NCBI GenBank assembly: GCA_049615605.1
Contig: JBMZFW010000001.1
Span: 1 to 63,436 of the forward strand
DNA: 63,436 bases
Source of the DNA: JAQWUY01 sp049615605
Lineage (GTDB): Bacteria > Pseudomonadota > Alphaproteobacteria > JAQWUY01
Direction of reading: 5' to 3'
Notes under the pieces: generated by a model
Told to the model about the DNA's origin: nothing
Databases searched by the model: none
Seen by the model: the letters and a program-made list of their open reading frames with translations, nothing else
Shown: piece by piece, positions 41,997 to 51,647 of the stretch
How the letters are laid out: every line of letters begins with the position of its first letter
How positions within the stretch are numbered: position 1 is the stretch's first letter
Program-made: the position numbers and the translations under genes

Positions 41997-44819
41997 ATGA
42001 AAAACGATAAAATAGTAGTAACAGGCGCCAGAGAACACAATCTTAAAAATGTAAATGTCACAATTCCGCGTGATAAACTTGTTGTAATTACGGGACTTTC
42101 AGGTTCAGGTAAGTCATCACTTGCATTTGATACTATTTATGCGGATGGTCAACGCCGTTATGTGGAAAGCTTATCTGCATACGCGCGTCAATTCCTTGAA
42201 ATGATGGCAAAACCAGATGTGGACAGCATCGAAGGTTTATCCCCTGCTATTTCCATTGAACAAAAGACAACATCAAAAAATCCAAGATCAACCGTTGGTA
42301 CTGTTACGGAAATTTATGATTACTTACGCCTATTATTTGCCCGTGTTGGTATCCCATACAGCCCAACCACTGGTCAACCAATTGAAAGCATGTCAATTTC
42401 AAGTATCGTTGATAACATTCTTAACCTTGGCGAAGAAACAAAGTTAATGTTATTATCGCCAATTGTGCGTGGTCGCAAAGGCGAATACAAAAAAGAATTT
42501 GTTACATTACAACGCAAAGGCTTTGCCCGTGTAAAAATTGATGGCAATATTCACGAAATTGACGAAGTACCAGAACTGGATAAAAACATCAAACACACTA
42601 TTGAAGTTGTCGTTGACAGAATCATTGTTAAAGAAGAAGCAAAACAAAGAATTGCATCATCGGTTGAAACCGCACTTAATTTATCAGATGGTATTATAGT
42701 CGTTGAAGAAGCAAGTAATTCAAATCGTCGCCATATTTTTTCTTCAAAGTTTTCTTGCCCTGAAAGTGGATTTTCTATTGAAGAGATTGAACCAAGAATA
42801 TTTTCATTCAATTCACCATTTGGTGCGTGTACAGTTTGTGATGGCTTGGGTAAAAGCAAAGCATTCAGCCAAGATTTAATTGTGGAAGACGAAAACCTTT
42901 CATTATCAGAAGGTGCAATTACCCCATGGGAAAGAAGTCAAAATAAATTATATCACCAAACATTGGTTTCAATTGCCAATCATTATGATGTTGATATGAC
43001 AACACCGTGGGAATTTCTTGATGATAAATTTAAATCAACAATTCTGTATGGTACAAAGGACACTATTAAGTTTGATTATGACGATGGGATTAAATCATTT
43101 TCAACGGAAAAACCTTTTGAAGGTGTAATTCCAAATATGGAAAGAAAATACCGTGAAGCCAACCAAGCAACAAAAGAAGACCTTGAAAAATATCAAGACG
43201 AAGTTAAATGTAGTGAATGTTCTGGTCACCGCTTAAAACTGGAATCTTTAAGTGTTAAGATTGCCAGTTTACATATTGGTGAAGTAAGTTCAATGTCAAT
43301 TTCAAAAGCTTTAAAATGGTTCAAAGAATTACCAGAAAACCTTAGCAAGCAACAAAACCTTATTGGTGAAAAAATTATTAAAGAAATAAGCGACAGATTA
43401 CAATTCCTTGACAATGTGGGGTTAAGTTATCTTTCACTTTCAAGGAAATCAGGGACATTATCTGGTGGTGAAAGCCAACGAATAAGGCTTGCCAGTCAAA
43501 TTGGTTCTGGCTTAACCGGTGTGTTATATGTACTTGATGAACCAAGCATTGGTCTGCACCAAAGGGATAATGACAAATTACTTGATACATTAAAGACATT
43601 GCGTGACCAAGGAAACACTGTCCTAGTCGTGGAACACGATGAAGATGCAATTAAATCAGCCGACTATGTTATTGATATTGGTCCAGGTGCTGGTGTTAAT
43701 GGTGGTAAAGTTATTGCCCAAGGTTCACTTGATAAAATAATGAAAGCCAAAGACAGTATCACCGCACAATACTTATCAGGTGAAAAGAAAATTGAAGTAC
43801 CAAAGAAACGCCGTAAAGGTAATGGTAAATTTATTGAATTAAAAGGTGCAAGACAAAACAACTTAAAAAATGTTGATTTAAAAATTCCACTTGGAACATT
43901 TACTTGTATCACGGGGGTTTCTGGTTCGGGTAAATCAACATTAACCCTTGATACATTAAAATCAATCCTTAGCCGTGATTTAATGGGGGCAAAAACAACC
44001 CCTGGTGAATACGATTCAATTTCGGGCGTGCATCACCTTGATAAGATTATTGATATTGACCAATCACCAATTGGACGAACACCAAGATCAAACCCAGCAA
44101 CATATACGGGTGCATTTACACATATTCGTGATTGGTTTACCGCCCTGCCTGAATCAAAGGCACGCGGTTATCAATCGGGACGATTTTCATTCAACGCCAA
44201 AGGTGGTCGTTGTGAAGGTTGCCAAGGTGATGGTGTAATTAAAATTGAAATGCACTTTTTACCAGATGTGTATGTGGAATGCGACCAATGTAAAGGTAAA
44301 CGATATAACCGTGAAACATTGGAAATTCTAAACAAAGGTAAAAATATTTCTGATGTACTAGATATGACAATTGATGAGGCAGAAGAATTCTTTAACGCAA
44401 TTCCAACAATTAATGAAAAGATGAAAACTTTACAAGAAGTTGGTCTTGGTTATATTAAAGTTGGGCAAAAGGCAACAACCCTTTCCGGTGGTGAAGCACA
44501 AAGAATTAAGCTATCCAAAGAATTATCAAGACGCGCAACTGGTCGTACAATGTATATTCTTGATGAACCAACAACTGGTTTACACTTTGAAGATGTAAAG
44601 AATTTATTAAAAGTACTTCACGCATTGGTTGAAAACGGAAATACTGTTGTGGTTATTGAACACAACCTTGATGTTATTAAAACCGCTGACTGGATTGTTG
44701 ATATTGGTCCAGATGGTGGCGATAAAGGTGGCGAAATAATGGGAAGCGGTGTTCCAGAAGATATAGTTAAAATTGACAAATCATTTACCGCTAAGTATTT
44801 GAAAGAGTATTTAAAATAA
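41997..44819 (+). CDS. uvrA: Excinuclease ABC subunit A
   Basis: UvrA finds bulky DNA damage and loads UvrB in nucleotide excision repair. The 940-residue protein has two ABC ATPase modules with Walker A sequences GLSGSGKSS and GVSGSGKST, signature LSGGESQRIRLA and LSGGEAQRIKLS, and Walker B LDEP. The second zinc module has four Cys (CEGCQGDG and CDQCKGKR). The first has CPESG, with Ser in place of the second Cys, then CTVC; I recall this in other Alphaproteobacteria. The open frame extends to a GTG at 41949 that overlaps the promoter; AAAGG before the ATG at 41997 decides the start. Confidence 0.97.
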   Translation: MKNDKIVVTGAREHNLKNVNVTIPRDKLVVITGLSGSGKSSLAFDTIYADGQRRYVESLSAYARQFLEMMAKPDVDSIEGLSPAISIEQKTTSKNPRSTVGTVTEIYDYLRLLFARVGIPYSPTTGQPIESMSISSIVDNILNLGEETKLMLLSPIVRGRKGEYKKEFVTLQRKGFARVKIDGNIHEIDEVPELDKNIKHTIEVVVDRIIVKEEAKQRIASSVETALNLSDGIIVVEEASNSNRRHIFSSKFSCPESGFSIEEIEPRIFSFNSPFGACTVCDGLGKSKAFSQDLIVEDENLSLSEGAITPWERSQNKLYHQTLVSIANHYDVDMTTPWEFLDDKFKSTILYGTKDTIKFDYDDGIKSFSTEKPFEGVIPNMERKYREANQATKEDLEKYQDEVKCSECSGHRLKLESLSVKIASLHIGEVSSMSISKALKWFKELPENLSKQQNLIGEKIIKEISDRLQFLDNVGLSYLSLSRKSGTLSGGESQRIRLASQIGSGLTGVLYVLDEPSIGLHQRDNDKLLDTLKTLRDQGNTVLVVEHDEDAIKSADYVIDIGPGAGVNGGKVIAQGSLDKIMKAKDSITAQYLSGEKKIEVPKKRRKGNGKFIELKGARQNNLKNVDLKIPLGTFTCITGVSGSGKSTLTLDTLKSILSRDLMGAKTTPGEYDSISGVHHLDKIIDIDQSPIGRTPRSNPATYTGAFTHIRDWFTALPESKARGYQSGRFSFNAKGGRCEGCQGDGVIKIEMHFLPDVYVECDQCKGKRYNRETLEILNKGKNISDVLDMTIDEAEEFFNAIPTINEKMKTLQEVGLGYIKVGQKATTLSGGEAQRIKLSKELSRRATGRTMYILDEPTTGLHFEDVKNLLKVLHALVENGNTVVVIEHNLDVIKTADWIVDIGPDGGDKGGEIMGSGVPEDIVKIDKSFTAKYLKEYLK

Positions 44820-46207
44820 TGACTAAGACAGTTCATATCATTGGTGGTGGTCTTGCCGGAAGCGAAGCAACTTGGCAATTAATAAACCGTGGTATACCCG
44901 TTGTATTATATGAAATGCGTGGCGATAAAAATGTGGCTGGTACAAAAGAAACATTTGCCCATCAAACAACAAATTTTGCCGAACTAGTTTGTTCCAATTC
45001 ATTCCGCAGTGATGACCACACAAATTCAGGTGTGGGCGTATTACACGAAGAAATGCGCCGAATGGGAAGCTTAATTATGCAATCAGCGGAAAAACACAGA
45101 TTACCCGCTGGCGGTGCGTTGGCGGTTGACCGTGAACCATTTGCAGAAACAATCACAAATAAATTAGAAAAACATCCACTTGTGACAATAAAGCGTGGGG
45201 AAATTGAATCAATACCAGATGAAGATTTTGTTTTAATTGCCACAGGTCCATTAACAAGTGAAAAGCTTACCGCTGATATATTGGATAAAACCAATTCAAC
45301 AAGCTTACATTTCTTTGATGCCATTGCCCCTATTGTCCATTTTGAAAGCATTAATATGGAAAAAGCGTGGTATCAATCCCGCTATGATAAAGGCGATGGT
45401 AAAGATTACATCAATTGCCCAATGGAAGAAGACGAATACAACAATTTCATTACCGCTTTAACAACGGCGGAATATACGGAATTTAAAGACTGGGAAAAAG
45501 ATACTCCATATTTTGAAGGTTGTCTGCCGATTGAAGTAATGGCATCACGCGGGGTTGAAACTTTGCGATATGGACCAATGAAACCAGTTGGCTTAACTTC
45601 CCCACATACGGGCAAAGGTGCGTATGCGGTGGTACAGCTTCGCCGTGATAATGCGTCTGGTACATTATGGAATATTGTTGGTTTCCAAACAAAAATGAAA
45701 TATGCAGACCAATTAAGGGTATTTAAAACCATTGGTGGATTGGAAAATGCGGACTTTGCCCGATTGGGTGGGATTCACAGAAATACTTTTATTAACAGCC
45801 CAAGCTTGCTTGAAAGAACAATGAATTTAAAATCGCATAAAAACATTTACTTTGCGGGACAAATAACGGGCGTGGAAGGATATGTTGAATCCACATCAAT
45901 GGGTTTACTTGCGGGCAGATTTATTGCCAGTAAGATTTTAGGTATGGAAATTGATATGCCACCAAAGGAGACAGCAATTGGTTCATTGCTTGCCCATATT
46001 ACTGGTGATGCGGTTGCAGAAACATTCCAACCAATGAATATTAACTTTGGTCTTATGCCAGAAGTACCAGTTGAAATTACCCCAAATGGTAAAAAGCGAA
46101 AATTAAAAGGCAAAGAACGAAAAGAATTCCAAGCAAAAAGAGCATTAGATGCCTTTGATGAATGGATTGCAAAAGCCAACCTTGGTAAAGTCAAAGAAGT
46201 TATTTAA
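44819..46207 (+). CDS. trmFO: Methylenetetrahydrofolate-tRNA-(uracil-5-)-methyltransferase
   Basis: TrmFO makes 5-methyluridine at position 54 of tRNAs using methylenetetrahydrofolate and FADH2. The 462-residue protein has IIGGGLAGSEA for FAD at the N-terminus, ELVCSNSFRSDD carrying the conserved Cys, PAGGALAVDRE, and FAGQITGVEGYVES near the C-terminus. It is coupled to uvrA by a 1-base TAATG overlap. Confidence 0.95.
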   Translation: MTKTVHIIGGGLAGSEATWQLINRGIPVVLYEMRGDKNVAGTKETFAHQTTNFAELVCSNSFRSDDHTNSGVGVLHEEMRRMGSLIMQSAEKHRLPAGGALAVDREPFAETITNKLEKHPLVTIKRGEIESIPDEDFVLIATGPLTSEKLTADILDKTNSTSLHFFDAIAPIVHFESINMEKAWYQSRYDKGDGKDYINCPMEEDEYNNFITALTTAEYTEFKDWEKDTPYFEGCLPIEVMASRGVETLRYGPMKPVGLTSPHTGKGAYAVVQLRRDNASGTLWNIVGFQTKMKYADQLRVFKTIGGLENADFARLGGIHRNTFINSPSLLERTMNLKSHKNIYFAGQITGVEGYVESTSMGLLAGRFIASKILGMEIDMPPKETAIGSLLAHITGDAVAETFQPMNINFGLMPEVPVEITPNGKKRKLKGKERKEFQAKRALDAFDEWIAKANLGKVKEVI

Positions 46208-46408
46208 TTATTTATAAAAATTTTCAAAATACTTTTCTCTATCAGCCTTTAACATACCAATTGTATCGTCCATAAATTTATTTCTGTCTTCTCTGGACTT
46301 AAAAATCCAAATACATACACTATCTTTTCCGTGGTATATGGCTTTTAATTCATCATCTATTTGACATAATTCTTCAGGCATATCTACTTTTATACAAATA
46401 TTACTCAT
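46208..46408 (-). CDS. Hypothetical protein, 66 residues
   Basis: A small charged, soluble protein with acidic N-terminal half (VDMPEELCQIDDELKAIY) and a Lys/Asp/Glu-rich helical C-terminal half, with two Cys and one Trp. I do not recognise a family. AAAGAGAA before the ATG is an acceptable ribosome site, and the frame uses ordinary codons for this genome. It lies tail to tail with trmFO without a gap and 11 bases after the LysE gene. Confidence 0.5.
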   Translation of the reverse strand: MSNICIKVDMPEELCQIDDELKAIYHGKDSVCIWIFKSREDRNKFMDDTIGMLKADREKYFENFYK

Positions 46409-46419
46409 TGTTATTCTCT

Positions 46420-47049
46420 TTAATTAATAATGTTATAAACATCAATTAATGATGTATAAAATGGCGGTAATGTTTCATACAACAACCACCCACCAAGAAC
46501 AATATTTAACATTCGCAAGCGTTTTGGTGTTGATAAGAAACCTTTGAAATAATAAGGAACTGCATTCCATATTAAACAAGGGATAGTTGACACAACATAA
46601 AGCCACCAAAATGCGGTTGCCTGTGGCAATAATGGTTCATTCGGTATAAGAAACGCACTTGCAACGCCGATGGAAATTGCCCACGCCTTACCATTTATAA
46701 TTTGCAATCCAACCGCACCCCAAAAACCAATATATTTTAATTTTTTATCTGAATTAATATCTGGTTTACTTAATAATATTTTAACCCCAATATATACCAA
46801 CAACAAGCCACCAAACAGACGGAAGTATGGTTCAAAACCATATTCCATTATTGGCTTTAACAAGAACACAACCCCCGCACCCATTAATGGCCAACCAACC
46901 AATACACCAAGACGGTATATTAATGCTTTTTTAAGACCATAATTAAGTGTAAATAAAAATGATAAGATATTATTAAGACCAGGTGTAATATGCATAATTA
47001 ATGAAAACATTAATGCAGAATAAAATACATTCCAGTTAATTAATTCCAT
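46420..47049 (-). CDS. LysE/RhtB family amino-acid exporter
   Basis: The 209-residue inner-membrane protein has about six hydrophobic segments and the family-like early MHITPGLNNILSF, followed by GLKKALIYRLGVLVGW and LFGGLLLVYIGVKIL, NGKAWAISIG and a terminal GGWLLYETLPP. LysE/RhtB proteins export amino acids or related small solutes; the substrate here is unknown. A G-rich ribosome site (GGGGG) lies before the ATG, inside the end of the small membrane-protein gene. Confidence 0.85.
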   Translation of the reverse strand: MELINWNVFYSALMFSLIMHITPGLNNILSFLFTLNYGLKKALIYRLGVLVGWPLMGAGVVFLLKPIMEYGFEPYFRLFGGLLLVYIGVKILLSKPDINSDKKLKYIGFWGAVGLQIINGKAWAISIGVASAFLIPNEPLLPQATAFWWLYVVSTIPCLIWNAVPYYFKGFLSTPKRLRMLNIVLGGWLLYETLPPFYTSLIDVYNIIN

Positions 47050-47198
47050 CTTTGCCCCCCTGCTAGCTTTAAATACATATATTTAAATGGATACCTTAGC
47101 GTCCAAAATGTCCACATAACAACAATGTATAATATTTGTATTAAAACAACAAGGATTTCAAATATAAAAACAGATACTTGTAATAAAGTATTAATCAT
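47040..47198 (-). CDS. Small membrane protein translationally linked to secF
   Basis: The open frame runs back to 47264 inside secF, but the sensible start is the ATG at 47198 overlapping the secF stop by 8 bases (ATGATTAA). This gives 52 residues: a long hydrophobic span (VSVFIFEILVVLIQILYIVV, then WTFW) and a basic tail RYPFKYMYLKLAGGQRWN. It overlaps the LysE gene by 10 bases. Tight overlaps on both sides support real translation. No family recognised. Confidence 0.6.
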   Translation of the reverse strand: MINTLLQVSVFIFEILVVLIQILYIVVMWTFWTLRYPFKYMYLKLAGGQRWN

Positions 47199-48132
47199 TT
47201 TCTTGATTTTGTTCCAATTTAAACTTTGCTTTAATTGGGTCAACAAATTCGTCTGTTGTACCACGGTTTGGTTTAAAGGCTAGTAAAATTGGAATAGCAA
47301 GGAAGTTTGATGAATAAGTACCAATAACAACACCTATAATCATTGCAAAAGTAAATCCAGCAATTACTTCGCCACCAAAGATATATAACGCCATCAATGC
47401 AATCAATGTTGTAACCGATGTCATAATAGTACGGTTTAATGATTGGTTAATAGACATATTAAATATTTCTTTGTATTCCTTATTCGTGTGTTTAATAAAG
47501 TTTTCACGCACACGGTCAAAAATTACCACCGTATCGTTAATTGAATAACCAGCAATTGTTAATATGGCTGCCAGTACAGGTAAGCCAAATTCAATATTAA
47601 ATAATGCAACAACACCCATTGTAATTAATACATCGTGGAATAATGCCACAAGTGCGGCTAAACTGTATTGCCACTCAAATCTGAACCAAATATATAACAT
47701 CATTGCTAGTAATGAATAAAATACCGCCCACATTGCATCTTGTTTTAATTCGTCCCCCACAACTGGACCAACCAATTCAACACGGCGGAATTCAATTACA
47801 TCATAGTTAATTGTTTCTTTGATTAATTTAATACCATCATTTAAATCCATATTATCAACCGATGAACGGATTAAGATATCATCTGGATTACCAAATTCTT
47901 GTAATGAAGAATCAATATTATCAAGCTTTGAAATCTTTGACCTTAAATCAGAAATTGTAACGCCTTGTTTAACCTTAACTTCAATTAATAAACCGCCTGA
48001 AAAATCAATGCCGTAATTGATACCTTTAACACCGATTAAAGCAAGACTAGATACGATAAACACCAATGAAGCAATAACAAATAGCTTCACCCTTTTCATA
48101 AAATTAAAATTAGCGTTTGATAAAAACTTCAT
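47191..48132 (-). CDS. secF: Protein translocase subunit SecF
   Basis: SecF pairs with SecD to pull exported proteins through SecYEG using the proton gradient. The 313-residue protein has one N-terminal membrane helix, the SecD/SecF_GG-type GINYGIDFSGG, a periplasmic domain, and five C-terminal helices with AGYSINDTVVIFDRVREN and the conserved NQSLNRTIMTS. The frame opens at 48216 inside secD; AAAGGG before the ATG at 48132 fixes the start 2 bases after the secD stop. Confidence 0.96.
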   Translation of the reverse strand: MKFLSNANFNFMKRVKLFVIASLVFIVSSLALIGVKGINYGIDFSGGLLIEVKVKQGVTISDLRSKISKLDNIDSSLQEFGNPDDILIRSSVDNMDLNDGIKLIKETINYDVIEFRRVELVGPVVGDELKQDAMWAVFYSLLAMMLYIWFRFEWQYSLAALVALFHDVLITMGVVALFNIEFGLPVLAAILTIAGYSINDTVVIFDRVRENFIKHTNKEYKEIFNMSINQSLNRTIMTSVTTLIALMALYIFGGEVIAGFTFAMIIGVVIGTYSSNFLAIPILLAFKPNRGTTDEFVDPIKAKFKLEQNQEND

Positions 48133-48134
48133 AA

Positions 48135-49652
48135 TTAAAACCCTTTTGGTAAAGCACTTGGCATTTTTCTTCGTACCCAAGTGATAAGCAACCACTTTGT
48201 AATCATAATTGCACAAAACATACTAGTAATAATACCAATTGATAATGTCACAGCAAAGCCTTGTACTGGACCAGTACCGAATACATAAAGGATAACGCCC
48301 GCAATAAGACCCGTTGTATTTGCATCAACAATTGTAACAAATGCAGAAGAAAATCCGCGTTCAAGTGCCGTGTCTACTTTTGCACCATTATTGTATTCTT
48401 CACGGATGCGTTCAAATATTAATACATTGGCATCAACCGCCATACCGATTGTAAGTACGATACCTGCAATCCCTGGTAATGTTAAGGTTGCTTGTAATAA
48501 TGTTAATACTGCTAAGATTAAAACAACATTTACCGTAAGTGAAACAACCGCATAAAATCCAAATCTTCTGTATGCAATAATCATAAATATTACAACAAAT
48601 ACAAGTGCAAGGATAATTGCGATTTTACCCGCATTGATACTGTCGGCACCAAGCCCCGCACCAACGGTACGTTCTTCCACCACATCAAGCGGTGCAGGTA
48701 ATGCACCCGCACGAAGTAAAATTGATAATTCATTTACTTCTTCAACTTCAAAATTCCCAGAAATAATACCAGAACCACCCATAATTGGTTCATTTACAAC
48801 TGGTGAAGAAATTACTTTACCATCAAGTAAGATAGCAATTCTTTTACCCACATTCTTTGATGTAAGGCGACCAAACTTTCTTGCCCCTGCTGTGTCAAAG
48901 CGGAATGAAACAACTGGTCTGTTTTCGCTGTATGATGCTTGGGCATCAGTTAAGTTTTCACCCGTCACATACGCACGGCTTTTAAGAACAATGTCATTAC
49001 CACTTTCATCTTCGGTTAAGAATGAATTTGCACCAACAACACCGCTTGTATCTTCCACATGGAAAGAAAGCTTAGCTGTTTTGCCAAGTAATGATTTAAT
49101 TTTTTCTGGATTCTTTTCACCCGGTAATTGGACAACAATTCTGTCCACACCTTGTCTTTGAATAAGCGGTTCTTGTGTACCCGTTGCATCAATACGACGA
49201 CGGATAATTTCAATTGTTTGGGCAACAACATCAATTAATTTCTTATCAACACCACCATCGGTAAGGCTGTATTCAATAGTATTACCATTTGTTGTGGCAT
49301 TAATATTTGCAACTAAGAACCTAGTAAATTTTCTTGCTTGTTCGGATTTTGATGAATCCCTTAATACAACAACTAGCTTGTCATCTTCGCCTTTGATAGT
49401 TTTGTATTTAATTTTTTCTTTTCTTAATGTTTGACGAACAGTATCACCAAGATCAGCATAAAAATCTTTAAGTACAGATTTTCTGTCCACTTGTAATAAC
49501 AAGTGGGCACCACCTTGTAAATCAAGTCCCAGCTTAACAGTTTGGCTAGGCATTGGTTCAGGTAATTTAATAGCATTAGGCAGTGCTGTTATAAAACCCA
49601 GCACCACCACTAATGCGATAATAATTTTCTTTGGTAAAGAATATTCGTTCAT
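48135..49652 (-). CDS. secD: Protein translocase subunit SecD
   Basis: The 505-residue partner of SecF has an N-terminal membrane helix, LGLDLQGGAHLLLQVD, a large periplasmic domain with VEIIRRRID-type IEIIRRRIDATGTQEP and IVVQLPG, and a six-helix C-terminal membrane part with GMAVDANVLIFERIREE and ANTTGLIAGVILY. The Asp in DANVLIFERI belongs to the proton-coupling region. It lies 12 bases after yajC. Confidence 0.97.
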   Translation of the reverse strand: MNEYSLPKKIIIALVVVLGFITALPNAIKLPEPMPSQTVKLGLDLQGGAHLLLQVDRKSVLKDFYADLGDTVRQTLRKEKIKYKTIKGEDDKLVVVLRDSSKSEQARKFTRFLVANINATTNGNTIEYSLTDGGVDKKLIDVVAQTIEIIRRRIDATGTQEPLIQRQGVDRIVVQLPGEKNPEKIKSLLGKTAKLSFHVEDTSGVVGANSFLTEDESGNDIVLKSRAYVTGENLTDAQASYSENRPVVSFRFDTAGARKFGRLTSKNVGKRIAILLDGKVISSPVVNEPIMGGSGIISGNFEVEEVNELSILLRAGALPAPLDVVEERTVGAGLGADSINAGKIAIILALVFVVIFMIIAYRRFGFYAVVSLTVNVVLILAVLTLLQATLTLPGIAGIVLTIGMAVDANVLIFERIREEYNNGAKVDTALERGFSSAFVTIVDANTTGLIAGVILYVFGTGPVQGFAVTLSIGIITSMFCAIMITKWLLITWVRRKMPSALPKGF

Positions 49653-49664
49653 TGTTAAAATAAA

Positions 49665-49967
49665 TTATTTTTTTTCAACATCAAGTAATGTTGACTTAAT
49701 AACAACCACTTCAACTTTTGGAGCAATCTCAACAGAAACATTTTCTTCGTCAACTTTTGTTACTTTGGCTTTGATACCACCGCTTGTGATAACAGTATCG
49801 CCCTTAACAACCGCGTTTAATTTTGCACGGTGTTCTTTTTGTCTTTTTTGTTGTGGACGGATAAGTAAGAAGTAAAAGATTACAAAGATAATAATCAATG
49901 GTAAAAATTGTGCCAAGATACTTGGTTGACCAGCTGTTGATGCAGCAAATGCAGGTGTAATAAACAT
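49665..49967 (-). CDS. yajC: Preprotein translocase accessory subunit YajC
   Basis: The 100-residue protein has a single membrane segment (ILAQFLPLIIIFVIFYFLLIRPQ), then QQKRQKEHRAKLNAVVKGDTVITSGGIKAKV, the standard YajC fold. It associates with SecDF at the inner membrane. AAAAGGA stands before the ATG. First gene of the yajC-secD-secF operon. Confidence 0.96.
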   Translation of the reverse strand: MFITPAFAASTAGQPSILAQFLPLIIIFVIFYFLLIRPQQKRQKEHRAKLNAVVKGDTVITSGGIKAKVTKVDEENVSVEIAPKVEVVVIKSTLLDVEKK

Positions 49968-50009
49968 TTAAAAATCCTTTTCGTTGTTTAATTAAATTTA
50001 AGTTGCTTC

Positions 50010-50037
50010 ATTATAACAAATAAACGCCTTTATTCAA
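50010..50037 (-). promoter_or_regulatory. Promoter of yajC-secDF
   Basis: TTGAAT, 16 bases, TATAAT on the minus strand, with a consensus -10. The predicted leader is about 35 bases and holds the AAAAGGA site. Confidence 0.65.
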
Positions 50038-50040
50038 GGG

Positions 50041-51018
50041 TTATCTTAAATATTTTCTTGGGTTAAGAACTTGGCGTTTTTTTCTGATTTGAAAGTGTAA
50101 TTGGGCTTTCTTTACACGACCTGTACTTCCCACACGACCAATTACTTGGCGTTGTTTTACCACATCACCCCTTTTAACATGAATCTTATCAAGGTGGGCA
50201 TAAACGGTTACAAACTTTTTATCATGCTTAATTAACACCATATTACCGAATGCACGAAGTCCAGAACCAATATAAACAACAACACCATTATCTGATGCAA
50301 CAACTTTTGTGCCTTTTTTCGCCGATATGTTAATACCGTCATTAAATACACCAGTTTCTTTTTTGCCAAATCCAGAAATAAGCTTACCCCTTACAGGATA
50401 AATAAATTTACCATTTGATTTTGGTGTTTGCTTTGAAATCTTTTTAAGGCGTCTTTGTTGTGCCTTTTTCTTAGGGCTAGCACTTGCTGTCTTGGTTGGT
50501 CTTGGCTTATTACCAACTTTTCTAAGTTCAACTTTCTTACGACTGAATGCACCTTCTTTTTTTGTTTTAACTGCAGTTTTTGTAGGTGATGGTGCCTTTA
50601 CCATATTTTTTTTATCAAACGATATGTTTGGAATATTAATATAATTTCCCGCCTGTAGTTTTGTGTTTTTTGTAATATTGTTAAGGCTTGCTAAATCACG
50701 CACCGATACATTAAATTTTCGTGACAATGAATACAGTGTGTCTTTTTTCTTAATAAAATAACGCTTTGCCGATGGTAATTTTAAAACTTGCCCTGCTTCA
50801 ATATAATATGGGGCTTTTAAGTTATTTTTCTTAATTAATGAAGATGTTGATACTTTGTATTTTTTTGCAATGGCATAAACATTATCACCCGCCATTACTT
50901 TATGTGATTTTGCCAAAGGCTTTGCCGGTTCAGTGCGTGCTTCATAAGTTGTTATTTCAAGTGCAAATGCATTGACATTAAAAACAAAAGCAATAATGAA
51001 TGTAATAAGCTTTTTCAT
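50041..51018 (-). CDS. LysM/LytM protein (NlpD/DipM-like) with a degenerate M23 active site
   Basis: The 325-residue exported protein has a signal peptide (ITFIIAFVFNVNAFA). Two LysM repeats follow, HKVMAGDNVYAIAKKYKVS and KKDTLYSLSRKFNVSVRDL, then a basic linker and a C-terminal LytM domain. The zinc site is lost: the first His/Asp pair reads FNDGINIS instead of H-x-GID, and the HLH of the last strand reads QLHF. LytM proteins with such sites (NlpD, EnvC) activate amidases rather than cut peptidoglycan, which is the likely role. It overlaps pcm by 1 base. Confidence 0.85.
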   Translation of the reverse strand: MKKLITFIIAFVFNVNAFALEITTYEARTEPAKPLAKSHKVMAGDNVYAIAKKYKVSTSSLIKKNNLKAPYYIEAGQVLKLPSAKRYFIKKKDTLYSLSRKFNVSVRDLASLNNITKNTKLQAGNYINIPNISFDKKNMVKAPSPTKTAVKTKKEGAFSRKKVELRKVGNKPRPTKTASASPKKKAQQRRLKKISKQTPKSNGKFIYPVRGKLISGFGKKETGVFNDGINISAKKGTKVVASDNGVVVYIGSGLRAFGNMVLIKHDKKFVTVYAHLDKIHVKRGDVVKQRQVIGRVGSTGRVKKAQLHFQIRKKRQVLNPRKYLR

Positions 51019-51644
51019 TAGAAACCCAGACCTTCCAACATTGGTACAAAATCAACTTTGCCCAATTCTTCAATATCAATACCGTCTTCTAGTTTGGTAA
51101 TTTTTAACAAGTCCTGTTCTTCACCCTGTTCACCAACTGGAACAATCATAATCCCACCAAGCTTTAATTGTTCTGTTAAATCAGTTGGAATATCAATTGC
51201 CGAACAAGTTAAAATTATTTTATCAAATGGTGCTTGGTTTTTAAAGCCGTGACCACCATCATCAACCATTGTAATAACATTGTATATTTTCATATTATCA
51301 AATCGTTGCTTTGCCATTTTTGATAAACTTGGGTGGCGTTCAACCGTATATATTTGCCCCGCCAGTTTTGAAAGAATTGATGTTTGATAACCACATCCAG
51401 TACCAATTTCAAGTACCTTGTCTGATTTTTTAAGTTCCAATGATTGCGTCATTTTTGCCACAACTGATGGCAGGGAAATTGTTTGTTCATTACCAATTGG
51501 CAATGTTTGGTCAAGCCAAGCATATTGATGTAATGCAGTTTCAACAAAACTTGTTCTGTCAATATTTACCATTGCGGAAATAACTGCATCGCAAGTAATT
51601 CCTGAACCTTTTAATAAATCAATAAAGCTTTGTGGTGCAATCAT
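51018..51644 (-). CDS. pcm: Protein-L-isoaspartate O-methyltransferase
   Basis: Pcm methylates isoaspartyl residues in aged proteins so that they can be repaired, using S-adenosylmethionine. The 208-residue protein has the family N-terminus PIGNEQTISLPSVVAKM and the cofactor motif VLEIGTGCGYQTSIL, with TVERHPSL next. Downstream of serS by 3 bases. In many Alphaproteobacteria surE lies between serS and pcm; here it does not. Confidence 0.92.
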   Translation of the reverse strand: MIAPQSFIDLLKGSGITCDAVISAMVNIDRTSFVETALHQYAWLDQTLPIGNEQTISLPSVVAKMTQSLELKKSDKVLEIGTGCGYQTSILSKLAGQIYTVERHPSLSKMAKQRFDNMKIYNVITMVDDGGHGFKNQAPFDKIILTCSAIDIPTDLTEQLKLGGIMIVPVGEQGEEQDLLKITKLEDGIDIEELGKVDFVPMLEGLGF

Positions 51645-51647
51645 AAA

